A DNA stretch of 53,091 nt from Geobacteraceae bacterium (GTDB taxonomy: Bacteria > Desulfobacterota > Desulfuromonadia > Geobacterales > Geobacteraceae), in contig JANXYN010000098.1 of assembly GCA_025356035.1 (NCBI GenBank), positions 1 to 53,091 on the forward strand. The letters are read 5' to 3'. Positions 33,870-42,042 of this stretch are shown one piece after another. The translations under genes were made by a program, and so were the position numbers. The notes under the pieces were generated by a model that was given only the letters and a program-made list of their open reading frames with translations, searched no databases and was not told the origin of the DNA. How positions within the stretch are numbered: the first letter of the stretch is position 1; each line of letters starts with the position of its first letter.

Positions 33870-35162
33870 ATGATTACCTGTCGCAAAATGACCCTCTCCA
33901 ACGGCCTGCGTCTGGTGGCGGTGGAGATGCCGCACCTGCACAGCGCCGAGATTGCCATCTACCTGCGGGTGGGTGGGCGCAACGATCCGCCGACCAAGGC
34001 CGGGCTTTCCCACTTCCTCGAACACATGCTGTTTCGCGGCACCCAGGAACATCCCTCCAACCTGGAGCTGGAAACCGCCTTTGAAGCCATTGGCGGCAGC
34101 GTCAACGCCGCCACCGATGCCGAAACCACCTGCTATTACTCCCGCGTCCATCCGGAGCATCTGGCCGAGGGTGTCCGACTCTTCTCCTCCATGCTGCTCC
34201 GCCCCACCTTCCCCGGCCTCGACATCGAGAAACGGATCATCACCGAGGAAGCCCTCGAAGATATCAATGAGCATGGCGCCGAGATCAATCCCGATAACTT
34301 GGCGAACCAATTGCTCTGGCCCGGCCATCCCCTGGGAATAACCACCGTCGGCTCCCTGGAAACCATCGCCAGCATCAGCGAGTCCGACCTGCGTGGCCAC
34401 CTGGCAAGTTTCTACGTGCCGGCCGGTTGCGTGATCGCCATGGCTGGAGATATCCATGCCGAAGTGGCCTTCAAGGCCTGTGCCGAGATTTTTGGCGCCT
34501 GGAGCGCCCCGCCGCCCCCTGCGCCAACCCCTGCAACCTCTCTGCAGAGCACCCCGCAAACCAGTTTTGTCAAGGATTCCGCCAGCCAGGTGAATCTGCA
34601 GCTCTCCTTCCGCGGCTTTGCCCGCCCAGACCAGCGCATCATGGCCACCAGGCTGATCCGTCGAATCCTCTGCGGTGGCGGCAGTTCCAGACTCTATCTG
34701 GCCCTGCGAGAACGGCTGGGGATCGTCTATTCGGTCGATGCCGGCATCTCGGCCTTTGAGGAAACCGGCGCCTTTTCCATTGAGCTTTCCACTACCACGG
34801 AAAACCTGCCGCTGGCCGTGGCCGAGGTCCTGTCTGAGGCACGGCGGCTGGCCGTGGAGCCGATGGAGCCCAGCGAACTGCAGCGGATTATCCAGAGCTA
34901 TTTCTTCGATCTGGATTACAGCCGGGATTCCACCTTTGAAATGCAGGTACGCTATGGCTGGGGCGAACTGATGGGGGTGGCGCGCGACATCGAAGCGGAC
35001 CAGGCAGAGGCGGCCGCCCTCGACCCGGCAGCGATCCAGGCAGCCTCAGCCGAGCTGTTCGCCCCCCACAACCTCAACCTGGTTGCAGTGGGACCGTGGA
35101 AAGCTGCAACCAGGCGGAAGGTGGAAAAGCTGGTGGATAATTATGCGCAGGAGTGGAGGTAA
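33870..35162 (+). CDS. M16 zinc peptidase (processing peptidase-like)
   Basis: 430 residues of the insulinase/M16 family. The zinc motif is SHFLEHMLFRG (HxxEH) near residue 50, with the downstream Glu in ITEEALEDINEH; the second half is the M16_C domain with SSRLYLALRERLGIVYSV. It probably degrades or processes peptides in the cytoplasm or envelope; no signal peptide is seen. GGAGG lies 4 bases before the ATG at 33870; a TTG one codon upstream is also in frame. Confidence 0.92.
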   Translation: MITCRKMTLSNGLRLVAVEMPHLHSAEIAIYLRVGGRNDPPTKAGLSHFLEHMLFRGTQEHPSNLELETAFEAIGGSVNAATDAETTCYYSRVHPEHLAEGVRLFSSMLLRPTFPGLDIEKRIITEEALEDINEHGAEINPDNLANQLLWPGHPLGITTVGSLETIASISESDLRGHLASFYVPAGCVIAMAGDIHAEVAFKACAEIFGAWSAPPPPAPTPATSLQSTPQTSFVKDSASQVNLQLSFRGFARPDQRIMATRLIRRILCGGGSSRLYLALRERLGIVYSVDAGISAFEETGAFSIELSTTTENLPLAVAEVLSEARRLAVEPMEPSELQRIIQSYFFDLDYSRDSTFEMQVRYGWGELMGVARDIEADQAEAAALDPAAIQAASAELFAPHNLNLVAVGPWKAATRRKVEKLVDNYAQEWR

Positions 35163-35235
35163 CGTCAACGAACGGCTGGATAGAAAGAGCGATTGGACGT
35201 CTTTCGTCCACCACAACCCAACAGGAGGTGTTCCC

Positions 35236-35625
35236 ATGAAACCATTCATGTCGAGCTACAATGCCCAGTGCTACGCGCTTATGCGGATCGTCGTTGGCTT
35301 TCTGTTTCTATGGCACGGCGCCCAGAAACTGTTCGGCATTCCGAGCCCTATGCCCGGCGGAGTTCCTTCTTTTATTATCTACGGTGCCGGTCCGATCGAG
35401 CTGATTGGCGGCACCCTGGTCATGATCGGGTTATTCACCAGCTGGTCGGCCTTCATCGTTAGCGGTGAGATGGCCGTCGCTTACTGGATCGGGCACGGAA
35501 CGAAGGCGCTGCTGCCGATTGAGAACCACGGGGAGCTCGCGGTGCTTTACTGCTTCGTTTTTCTGTTCATCTCCACCCATGGGGGCGGGATCTGGAGCGT
35601 CGATGCTGCGCAGAGCCGAGAATAG
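35236..35625 (+). CDS. DoxX family membrane protein
   Basis: 129 residues with four hydrophobic segments. FLFLWHGAQKLFG and PIELIGGTLVMIGL are typical of DoxX/SURF4-like proteins, linked to thiosulphate:quinone oxidoreductase or redox-stress complexes, but usually of unclear function. The SD AGGAGGTG precedes the ATG. It follows the M16 peptidase by 73 bases. Confidence 0.88.
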   Translation: MKPFMSSYNAQCYALMRIVVGFLFLWHGAQKLFGIPSPMPGGVPSFIIYGAGPIELIGGTLVMIGLFTSWSAFIVSGEMAVAYWIGHGTKALLPIENHGELAVLYCFVFLFISTHGGGIWSVDAAQSRE

Positions 35626-35700
35626 TCAAGGCTAAAAGCAGACGGGCCAGACTAAAGCATAAAAAATCTTGGTGATGCTCTTCACTCAAACATAAAGGAT

Positions 35701-35748
35701 AAAGGGGCCAGATTTATTTCAGTGGAAATAAATCTGGCCCCTTTTTTT
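35701..35748. terminator. Perfect 20-bp hairpin terminator
   Basis: AAAGGGGCCAGATTTATTTC pairs perfectly with its mirror at 35725-35744, loop AGTG, followed by Ts. It terminates the M16-DoxX unit. Its arm (TAAATCTGGCCCC) resembles sequences beside the transposase at 3282-3295. Confidence 0.85.
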
Positions 35749-35968
35749 GTTTTTTTGCTTTCTCGTGGGATTGATGCTTGTCGTATTTGCGTTTTTTACC
35801 CAGGAAAAAGGAGGCTCTAAGCACGAATGACGCCCGGTATTGGATATTTGCCATATAATCCACTGGTTAGCTTTGTCCTACCCCGGATTGGCCGTGGCTG
35901 ATAAAGCGCATATTAATGTTTGCCTACAAAATCGCTAAGGTTTTATATAGAAGGTTAATAATAATATC

Positions 35969-35997
35969 TTGACAATCTAAAAGCGAACGACTATTTT
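35969..35997 (+). promoter_or_regulatory. Sigma70-type promoter of the exported protein gene
   Basis: TTGACA (35969-35974), 17-bp spacer, TATTTT (35992-35997), giving a leader of ~38 bases. Confidence 0.6.
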
Positions 35998-36041
35998 GGC
36001 CTCCAACTGGGATGTTAACAACAATAAATAAGGGGCCAACA

Positions 36042-37127
36042 ATGAACAACGACGTATCTAGCGTAAAAGTTGCAAACTGTCTAACCGTCTGCGCAAAGGT
36101 GCTCATCGCCTTTGTCACCCTGCTTGTCGTCGCGTCTTTCCATTCACAGGCAACCGCCGCAGAGACTGTAATGTCAGACAATTTTAATGACAACTACGCT
36201 AATTCTCTCCTCTGGAGCACGACCAACGTGGTTGGAACCGGCCCTTCCCTGTCCGAGACAAACCAAAAGCTAGAAATCTATTTTCCCAGCTTTTCCAATG
36301 GATCGGCTTTCGGTGCTGGTTATTCGAGCGTTTGCAAGCTGCGTGGCGACTTTGACGTCCAGGTCGACTACGAACTCCTCCTCTGGCCGTTTGCCAATGG
36401 AGTTAGAGTGGGGCTTGCCGCCGCAAATCTAGGTTCTCCCGCGGCAGTTGAACGAACCAACTTCAGCGCCAATATCTCTAATGACGTTCCTGGCTGGCCG
36501 CGGGAGGTATACCTTGCCCACTTCAGTGACGGAGTTAATGGCATTACCGAGTCTGCTGACTTTGCCGGAAAATTGCGACTGGTACGAACTGGCGACCAAT
36601 TGACAGGTTACTATTTTGCTTCCGGCGGCTGGGTCCCGATAAACACAGCATATACTTCCACAAATGATACTGCCGTCAGCCTCTCAGCCTGGAGCCATGA
36701 CAACATATTTACCGGCCAGGACGTTAAGCTGGCCTTCGACAATTTCATCGTGAACCGGGGGCTGGCAGTCTGCCAGGGTAAGATCGCCGTGCCAATTGAT
36801 ATAAAGCCGGGAAGTTCCCCTAACAGCATCAATCTCGGCTCCGTCGGCACCGTACCTGTGGCAATTCTGAGTACGGCAAGCTTCGATGCCACTCAAGTAG
36901 ACCCTGCTTCCGTTACATTGTCTGGGGCTGCCCTAGCTCTGAAGGGAAAAGGGACGCAGATGTATTCCCTAGAGGATGTTGATGCCGACGGTAGGCTTGA
37001 TCTGGTTGTTCACGTCACAACGAGCGCCTTGCAGCTGAACGAAAACGATACCAGCGCAATCCTCGAAGGTCGTTTGTATGATGGAACGCTGGTGAAGGGA
37101 AGCGACACGGTACGTATTGTACCCTGA
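36042..37127 (+). CDS. Exported beta-sandwich protein
   Basis: 361 residues. A signal peptide spans ~1-40 (CAKVLIAFVTLLVVASFHS...ATAAE). Residues ~45-240 look like a jelly-roll/concanavalin-type domain (LRGDFDVQVDYELL, GNRLRVG-like VRVGLAAANLG, LRLVRTGDQLTGYYF, KLAFDNFIV). The C-terminal ~100 residues (VPIDIKPGSSPNSINL..., DVDADGRLDLVVHV) are a recurring module of secreted bacterial proteins, with a possible Ca-binding D-x-D-x-D loop. It may bind or attach to surfaces; no catalytic residues are seen. The SD AAGGGG precedes the ATG. Confidence 0.75.
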   Translation: MNNDVSSVKVANCLTVCAKVLIAFVTLLVVASFHSQATAAETVMSDNFNDNYANSLLWSTTNVVGTGPSLSETNQKLEIYFPSFSNGSAFGAGYSSVCKLRGDFDVQVDYELLLWPFANGVRVGLAAANLGSPAAVERTNFSANISNDVPGWPREVYLAHFSDGVNGITESADFAGKLRLVRTGDQLTGYYFASGGWVPINTAYTSTNDTAVSLSAWSHDNIFTGQDVKLAFDNFIVNRGLAVCQGKIAVPIDIKPGSSPNSINLGSVGTVPVAILSTASFDATQVDPASVTLSGAALALKGKGTQMYSLEDVDADGRLDLVVHVTTSALQLNENDTSAILEGRLYDGTLVKGSDTVRIVP

Positions 37128-37165
37128 TGTCCTGTAAGTGCAACAAGGTTGCCAGAGTATTTCCT

Positions 37166-37203
37166 AAAGGGGCTGCCAGTATCATTGGTAGCCCCTTTCC
37201 TTT
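37166..37203 (+). terminator. Terminator of the exported protein gene
   Basis: AAAGGGGCTGCCA/TGGTAGCCCCTTT stem (one mismatch), loop GTATCAT, then CCTTTCC. The 218 bases after it up to 37421 hold only short frames without SD; nothing else is visible. Confidence 0.75.
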
Positions 37204-37421
37204 CCAACGGCTGGGCGACGAAAGATCGAGAAGGCCATATTCAGCAAAGAGGTATTCCACAGCCTTGGGAAGAAGACGTTATTGTGGCGGTGCGAGTTCC
37301 GTGGAACGATATACTCCTGCCACTCTGAAGAAACAGTACTCGGCGGGAGAGGTGGAGCTGTAAGTGCAGGACTTTAGGGGCTTCCAGACTTTTAGAGGGA
37401 GAGGTAAGTGATATTGGCGAT

Positions 37422-38879
37422 TCAGTATTTCAGTTCAAGAACTTTTGCCCGCACCCGGCCGACGATGGCGCCCAGCGGCGCCAGCTCAGCCGGCGAATCT
37501 CCTTCCACCAGCTTTAAGTGGGTCGGATCTGCCGGGACCTGGCCAAGGGTTGGGTCCACCGCCAGCCACCCCCCCGCGTAACTTTCGGCCCAGCTGTGAT
37601 AGACAAAACCCTGTCCCGCCACGTAGACCAGGCCTGCTACGGTCTTGGTCGGGATGCCAGCCGCCCTCGCTAGCGCGTTGTAGAGTTGGACATGGGCCAG
37701 GCAATCACCACTCTTGGTTTTCAAGGTCTCCATCGGCAACGGGCTGTCAGCATCGGTCAACCGCACATTGGCCGCCACCCACTGGACCAGCTTTGCCATT
37801 ATCCTGGCGAAATCTTGCTCCGCCCCGATAATCGCGCTGTTCCTCGCTACCAGCTCCGGATTTTCGGTGAGCAATCGCTCAGCTCCTTCCAAATAGACCT
37901 TGGGTATCCCGTTATCCGGCCCGGCGGCGGCTCCCCGGGGCACCATGGAGCTGTAAGTGGCAAAGATCGCCCTCTCACCATCCAGGCGTTCGGTCCGCTG
38001 GCCCGGGCCATCTAACAGCGGCACCGTGACGGGAAAGGGGGCCAGCTCAACCCGAACCCCTTTCAAGCCGCCCAGCTTTTCCAGGGGCCGATCCGGCTTG
38101 ACCAAGCTGAAATCTCGAACTACCCCTTTCCCGGCCAGGGCCGCCTCATAGAGAAACCTACCAATGCTCTGCTCGTCAGTGGCCTGGGTCACCACCAGCC
38201 CATCCCGCACCGATTCACGGAGAGTATTGCCTGGCAGGTCCACCCAGATGTCGTTATCCACCACCGGATACAGGTCATTTTGCAGGTGGATGACCGGAGT
38301 GCCGTCAGGGAGCTTTTCCGCTCCGACCAGCGTGACCTGCACCTTCTTCACCTGCAACGCTTCCGCGTCGAACGTCCGTATCTGGTAGCGCTTGCCCGGT
38401 GCTCCGCCCTGTTTGAGCGGGTAGAGATTGAGGAGCGGGGCCGGGTAGACCGCTCCCTTTACTTTCAGCAGTTTCTCCTTTTTCACCCCCCCTGTCTCCA
38501 CCAGCAGTCTGATTCCCTGGGGAATCACCTCGCCGTTAACGGTCAGCGAGCGGCCGTCGATCTTCTCTTCGATGGCAAAGGAGCTGAGCGCCAGGTCTCG
38601 GTTGACAAGATAACGCTCCCGGGAAGTGGCCTCACGGGAAAAGGCGAACACTACCATCCTGGCGCTTCCCTCGTTGTAAACCTCGTAGCCAGTGGCGGTT
38701 TGGCTGATTCTTAGATGAGCAAAGCCAACCCGCTCATCATTCATGCTGATGCTAAACCAGCGATCGCCAACCGGCAGCGTGGCAAGAGGGGGGATCACCG
38801 CAGCGCCTGCCGGCAGCAACAGGGCGAATGCCCAGCACAGAGCCAGTAGCGGTAAAACAAAAACAGGGTGCAGTCGCAT
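37422..38879 (-). CDS. Exported transglutaminase-like protein
   Basis: 485 residues. Signal peptide ~1-26 (ALLLPAGAA). The C-terminal ~130 residues are a transglutaminase-like core with a Cys-His-Asp triad: KSGDCLAHVQLYNALARAAG, VYHSWAESY, AVDPTLGQ. The N-terminal ~320 residues are an unrecognised beta-rich exported part. It probably cleaves or crosslinks peptides or acts as a papain-like hydrolase in the periplasm. The SD TAGGAAA precedes the ATG. It lies 49 bases after a small gene, likely in the same operon. Confidence 0.85.
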   Translation of the reverse strand: MRLHPVFVLPLLALCWAFALLLPAGAAVIPPLATLPVGDRWFSISMNDERVGFAHLRISQTATGYEVYNEGSARMVVFAFSREATSRERYLVNRDLALSSFAIEEKIDGRSLTVNGEVIPQGIRLLVETGGVKKEKLLKVKGAVYPAPLLNLYPLKQGGAPGKRYQIRTFDAEALQVKKVQVTLVGAEKLPDGTPVIHLQNDLYPVVDNDIWVDLPGNTLRESVRDGLVVTQATDEQSIGRFLYEAALAGKGVVRDFSLVKPDRPLEKLGGLKGVRVELAPFPVTVPLLDGPGQRTERLDGERAIFATYSSMVPRGAAAGPDNGIPKVYLEGAERLLTENPELVARNSAIIGAEQDFARIMAKLVQWVAANVRLTDADSPLPMETLKTKSGDCLAHVQLYNALARAAGIPTKTVAGLVYVAGQGFVYHSWAESYAGGWLAVDPTLGQVPADPTHLKLVEGDSPAELAPLGAIVGRVRAKVLELKY

Positions 38880-38928
38880 CGGATAATTTCCTAACAGTTC
38901 TTCAGCTGGGACGGACGGGCCATCGCTT

Positions 38929-39138
38929 TCACTCGGTGAATACCGGCTCCTTGGCCGCTTCCGGACGTGCCTCCGCTCGCTCCAGCTTGCACTGACCGGT
39001 GGCGGGATGCTCGTCGCCTCTCTGGTCCCGGTACTTATTCAACAACGAACCGGCAAATTCCAACAACTCCTCCTGTCCTGCGAGAGGAAGGCGGCGGAAA
39101 TCGTTGACAAGCCTCTGTTCATCCAGTTTATAATCCAT
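38929..39138 (-). CDS. Small hypothetical protein
   Basis: 69 residues: helical start (YKLDEQRLVNDFRRLPLAGQEELLEFAGSLLNKYRDQ), resembling small proteins of the toxin/antitoxin-neighbourhood or DUF2281 type, and an acidic, charged tail. GGAG upstream of the ATG at 39138; a longer in-frame start (39183) has no SD. Operon leader of the transglutaminase gene. Confidence 0.5.
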   Translation of the reverse strand: MDYKLDEQRLVNDFRRLPLAGQEELLEFAGSLLNKYRDQRGDEHPATGQCKLERAEARPEAAKEPVFTE

Positions 39139-39305
39139 AAGGGCCACTCTCCTTTGCCTCAAAGTGAAGCAAATATACCACAATCAGCCTTCCCTGACAA
39201 TCCGGGAATGCCGCCGGTCATCCGGCCACTCCGGATGGGCCCGGACGAACCTTGCTGGCTTTCCAGAAACCATTATATATTCCAGAGGTTAGCACATATT
39301 TTTGC

Positions 39306-39334
39306 TTGCGGCAAACGGGCATCAGCGCTATAAT
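39306..39334 (+). promoter_or_regulatory. Promoter of the candidate small RNA
   Basis: TTGCGG (39306-39311), 17-bp spacer, perfect TATAAT (39329-39334). Confidence 0.6.
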
Positions 39335-39340
39335 GGTTTC

Positions 39341-39420
39341 AGAGATATAGAGTTGCGAGGGTCGAAAGACCCTCATCTGCCCTAGCTGACTTGCCCTCCT
39401 AGTCACTAGGGTGTTTTTTT
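39341..39420 (+). ncRNA. Candidate small RNA with CCUCCU loop
   Basis: About 80 bases between a sigma70 promoter and a rho-independent terminator, without an open frame. Two hairpins: GAGGGTC-GAAA-GACCCTC (39357-39374, perfect stem with a GNRA tetraloop), and CCCTAG(C)TGACT/AGTCACTAGGG (39380-39411) with a 9-base loop TGCCCTCCT, followed by TG and seven Ts. The exposed CCUCCU complements SD sequences (AGGAGG), like C-rich-loop regulatory RNAs. It could instead be a leader of the downstream regulator, but the terminator sits 128 bases before its ATG and the regulator has its own promoter. Confidence 0.6.
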
Positions 39421-39433
39421 GCCCACACTAGAA

Positions 39434-39451
39434 TGTGCCACTTCCTGCACA
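39434..39451. promoter_or_regulatory. Palindromic operator 1
   Basis: TGTGCC-N6-TGCACA, upstream of the regulator promoter. Same motif at 39464 and 41857. Its centre is 30 bp (about three turns) from operator 2. Confidence 0.7.
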
Positions 39452-39463
39452 TATATTTATTTG

Positions 39464-39481
39464 TGTGCCATCTATTGCACA
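39464..39481. promoter_or_regulatory. Palindromic operator 2, overlaps -35
   Basis: TGTGCC-N6-TGCACA whose right half covers the -35 box at 39475-39480, so binding should block the regulator's own transcription. Confidence 0.72.
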
Positions 39482-39503
39482 ATTATACGATTTCCGTTAT
39501 ACT
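39475..39503 (+). promoter_or_regulatory. Promoter of the hydrogenase-like regulator
   Basis: TTGCAC (39475-39480), 17-bp spacer, TATACT (39498-39503). Start would be about 39510, 39 bases before the ATG. Confidence 0.55.
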
Positions 39504-39548
39504 CGCTTAACGATAACAACGCTGCAGATGCACAGCAGGCGAGGTCCC

Positions 39549-41855
39549 ATGGAACCAATTGTCACTATTCGGGAGAAGTGCCGCAAATGCTATTCTTGCG
39601 TAAGAAGCTGCCCGGTCAAAGCAATCAAGGTTGAAAATAACTACGCCGAGATCATCTTCGACCGGTGCATCGGCTGCGGCAACTGTCTTAGCAACTGCCC
39701 GCAAAAGGCCAAGGTGGTCACGGACAAGATCGGCACCACCGAGCAGCTGCTGGCCTCAGGCCAGCCGGTCATTGCCGTGCTCGGCTGCTCTTACCCTGCA
39801 TTCTTTCATAGTGTGCAACCGGGCCAACTGGTGACGGGGCTGAAAAAACTCGGCTTTGCCGAGGTCCATGAGGGATCCCATGGGGCGGAAATGATTGCCA
39901 CCAGTTACGCCCAGGCCATGGAAAAATCCGCCATCCCGCTCATTTCTTCGCACTGCCCGGCGGTGGTCGACCTGATTGAGCGGCACTATCCCAAACTGAT
40001 CAAAAATCTGGTCGGGGTCGTTTCGCCGATGGTGGCCATGGGGAGATATCTGCGGAACGCCTGGCAGCAGGAAATCAAGGTGGTCTACTTAAGCTCGTGC
40101 ATCGCCGCCAAATTCGAGATGCAGGCAGAGGAGACCCGGGATGCCATCGACATCGTCCTTACCTACCGGGAACTGGAAGGAATCTTCCGCGGCCGCGCCA
40201 TCTCCCTCGGTGCCCTGCCGGAAGAACCCTTTGATGGGATCAGACCGCACCTGGGCCGGCTTTTCTCCATTGCAGAGGGGACCTTCAAGGCGTTTTCTAT
40301 CGCCACCGACCCGCTGGAGACCGAGATTGTCACCGCCGAAGGGGAAGTGAACACCATGGGGATCATCAGGGATATGGCTGCCGGCCGGATCACCCCGCGC
40401 ATCGCCGACATCCGCTTCTGTTACGGCGGCTGTATCGGCGGTCCCGGCAAGAACAAGGAACTCACCGAATTTTACAAACGGAACATGGTTATTGCCCATT
40501 TCAAGCGGGATCTCCCGTATACCACCGCGGCCAGGTACCTGGAGTCAGGCCGGCCCATTAACCTGAGCCGTTCCTTTGCCAACAAATATGTGCGACTGGA
40601 CGTACCCAAGGGGAAGGAAGTCAAAACCATTCTGCAGTCCACAAACAAGTTCACCCAGAAGGATGAACTGAACTGCCGTGCCTGCGGCTACCGCACCTGC
40701 CGTGAATACGCGGTGGCAGTTTACCAGGGGTTGGCCGATATCGAGATGTGCCTCCCCTACCATCTGCACCAGCTCGAGGAAGACCGGGGGCGGCTGATCC
40801 AGAAATACGAACTGGCCCGCCGCGAACTGGATCGGGAATACGGCGATGAATTCATCGTCGGTACTGACCGGAATACCATTGAGGTTCTCGATCTTATCAA
40901 GCAGGTTGGCCCGACACCGACCACTGTCCTGATCCGTGGCGAATCCGGGACCGGCAAGGAGTTGACCGCCCGGGCCATCCATCGCTACAGCAAAAGAAAC
41001 GACAAGCCACTGGTGACGGTGAACTGCACCACCCTCACCGATTCGCTGCTGGAAAGCGAGCTGTTCGGCCACAAAAAAGGGTCGTTTACCGGAGCCATTG
41101 CCGACAAGAAGGGGCTTTTTGAAGCGGCAGACGGCGGCACCATTTTTCTCGACGAGATCGGCGACATCACCCCCAAACTGCAGGCCGAGCTGTTGCGCAT
41201 GTTGGATCAGGGGGAAGTCCGGCCAGTCGGCGGCAACACCACGAAAAAGGTGGATGTGCGCTTGATCGCCGCCACCAACAAGAACCTGGAAGAGGGGGTC
41301 AGAGATGGCTGGTTCAGGGAAGACCTGTATTACCGCCTGAACGTCTTTGCCATCACCATGCCCCCCCTGCGCAGCCGGGTCGAATCGATTCCGCTCCTCG
41401 CCCACCACTTTCTGGAAAAGACCCGCACCAAGCTGAACAAGAACATTGATGGCATCGAAGATATGGCCCTCAAGGCGATGCTTCGTTACCCCTGGCCCGG
41501 CAATATCCGGGAGATGGAAAACATCATCGAGCGAGCCGCGGTCCTTACCCACGATGAGATCATCAGGCTCGACAATCTGCCGCTCATCTTTGCCGAAAAC
41601 TATGCGGAGGGGGCAGACCAGGGATTTGACACCGGCGGCTCTTACAAGGCGGAACGGGGCAAACATCTGCTCCGGGTGGAAAAAGAGCTGCTGATTCGCT
41701 TTTTGACAGAAGCGGGAGGGAACGTCTCAAAGGCGGCCAAATTGGCAAATATTCCGCGTCGCACACTGTATCGACTACTGGAAAAGTACGGGGTAACCGG
41801 CAAGGGAGTAAAAAAACAGCTTACCCCGCTGGGCGGCGGTCAGAGCCCAAAATAA
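39549..41855 (+). CDS. Ferredoxin/Fe-hydrogenase-like sigma54 activator
   Basis: 768 residues in five parts. Two [4Fe-4S] ferredoxin motifs (Cys 11/14/17/21 and 40/43/46/50). A Fe-hydrogenase large-subunit-like domain (~75-300) with H-cluster-type ligands Cys136 (SSHCPAVV), Cys184 (SSCIAAKFE) and Cys291/Cys295 (CYGGC). A further Fe-S motif (NCRACGYRTC...MC, ~375-400). A sigma54 AAA+ domain (~435-670) with GESGTGKE, GSFTGA and GTIFLDEIGD. A Fis-type HTH at the C-terminus (SKAAKLANIPRRTLYRLLEKY). It probably senses H2 or redox state and activates RNA polymerase-sigma54. Start at 39549 (GAGGT upstream). Palindromes overlap its promoter and sit before the next gene's sigma54 promoter. Confidence 0.92.
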   Translation: MEPIVTIREKCRKCYSCVRSCPVKAIKVENNYAEIIFDRCIGCGNCLSNCPQKAKVVTDKIGTTEQLLASGQPVIAVLGCSYPAFFHSVQPGQLVTGLKKLGFAEVHEGSHGAEMIATSYAQAMEKSAIPLISSHCPAVVDLIERHYPKLIKNLVGVVSPMVAMGRYLRNAWQQEIKVVYLSSCIAAKFEMQAEETRDAIDIVLTYRELEGIFRGRAISLGALPEEPFDGIRPHLGRLFSIAEGTFKAFSIATDPLETEIVTAEGEVNTMGIIRDMAAGRITPRIADIRFCYGGCIGGPGKNKELTEFYKRNMVIAHFKRDLPYTTAARYLESGRPINLSRSFANKYVRLDVPKGKEVKTILQSTNKFTQKDELNCRACGYRTCREYAVAVYQGLADIEMCLPYHLHQLEEDRGRLIQKYELARRELDREYGDEFIVGTDRNTIEVLDLIKQVGPTPTTVLIRGESGTGKELTARAIHRYSKRNDKPLVTVNCTTLTDSLLESELFGHKKGSFTGAIADKKGLFEAADGGTIFLDEIGDITPKLQAELLRMLDQGEVRPVGGNTTKKVDVRLIAATNKNLEEGVRDGWFREDLYYRLNVFAITMPPLRSRVESIPLLAHHFLEKTRTKLNKNIDGIEDMALKAMLRYPWPGNIREMENIIERAAVLTHDEIIRLDNLPLIFAENYAEGADQGFDTGGSYKAERGKHLLRVEKELLIRFLTEAGGNVSKAAKLANIPRRTLYRLLEKYGVTGKGVKKQLTPLGGGQSPK

Positions 41856-41856
41856 C

Positions 41857-41874
41857 TGTGCCACTTGCGGCACA
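41857..41874. promoter_or_regulatory. Palindromic operator 3 (candidate UAS)
   Basis: TGTGCC-ACTTGC-GGCACA, a perfect 6+6 palindrome just after the regulator stop codon. Its centre is about 131 bp upstream of the start predicted from the sigma54 promoter at 41970, the usual distance for enhancer sites. Confidence 0.75.
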
Positions 41875-41969
41875 TTTGTCCCAGAGGCCAATATACTACG
41901 GCGTCCTACCGGTAGGAAATAACGCTTCATTTCGGCATGTTAGATGGAATAGCGAGAGAAACACACAGG

Positions 41970-41986
41970 TTGGCACGGTTATGGCA
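41970..41986 (+). promoter_or_regulatory. Sigma54-type promoter of the RHH gene
   Basis: TTGGCACGGTTATGGCA, with GG (41972-41973) and GC (41984-41985) ten bases apart as in the consensus TGGCAC-N5-TTGCA (one base off at -12). Confidence 0.7.
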
Positions 41987-42042
41987 TGAGTATTGTATTC
42001 GGTATAAACAAACGAGGGACGGCACCACGAGGAGGTCCTACC

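Larger units (their letters stand above)
35626..36041. other. Gap with a terminator and a promoter
   Basis: This 416-base gap holds the hairpin terminator at 35701-35748, an AT-rich segment of about 200 bases without convincing coding content, and the promoter at 35969-35997. No RNA gene was recognised. Confidence 0.6.

Noticed and set aside
35626-36041. Possible riboswitch before the exported protein gene
   Set aside because: I looked for c-di-GMP class I features and other known motifs and saw none; the promoter at 35969 leaves only a 38-base leader.
37204-37421. Possible gene remnant in the gap before the transglutaminase gene
   Set aside because: Only short frames without SD or recognisable motif.
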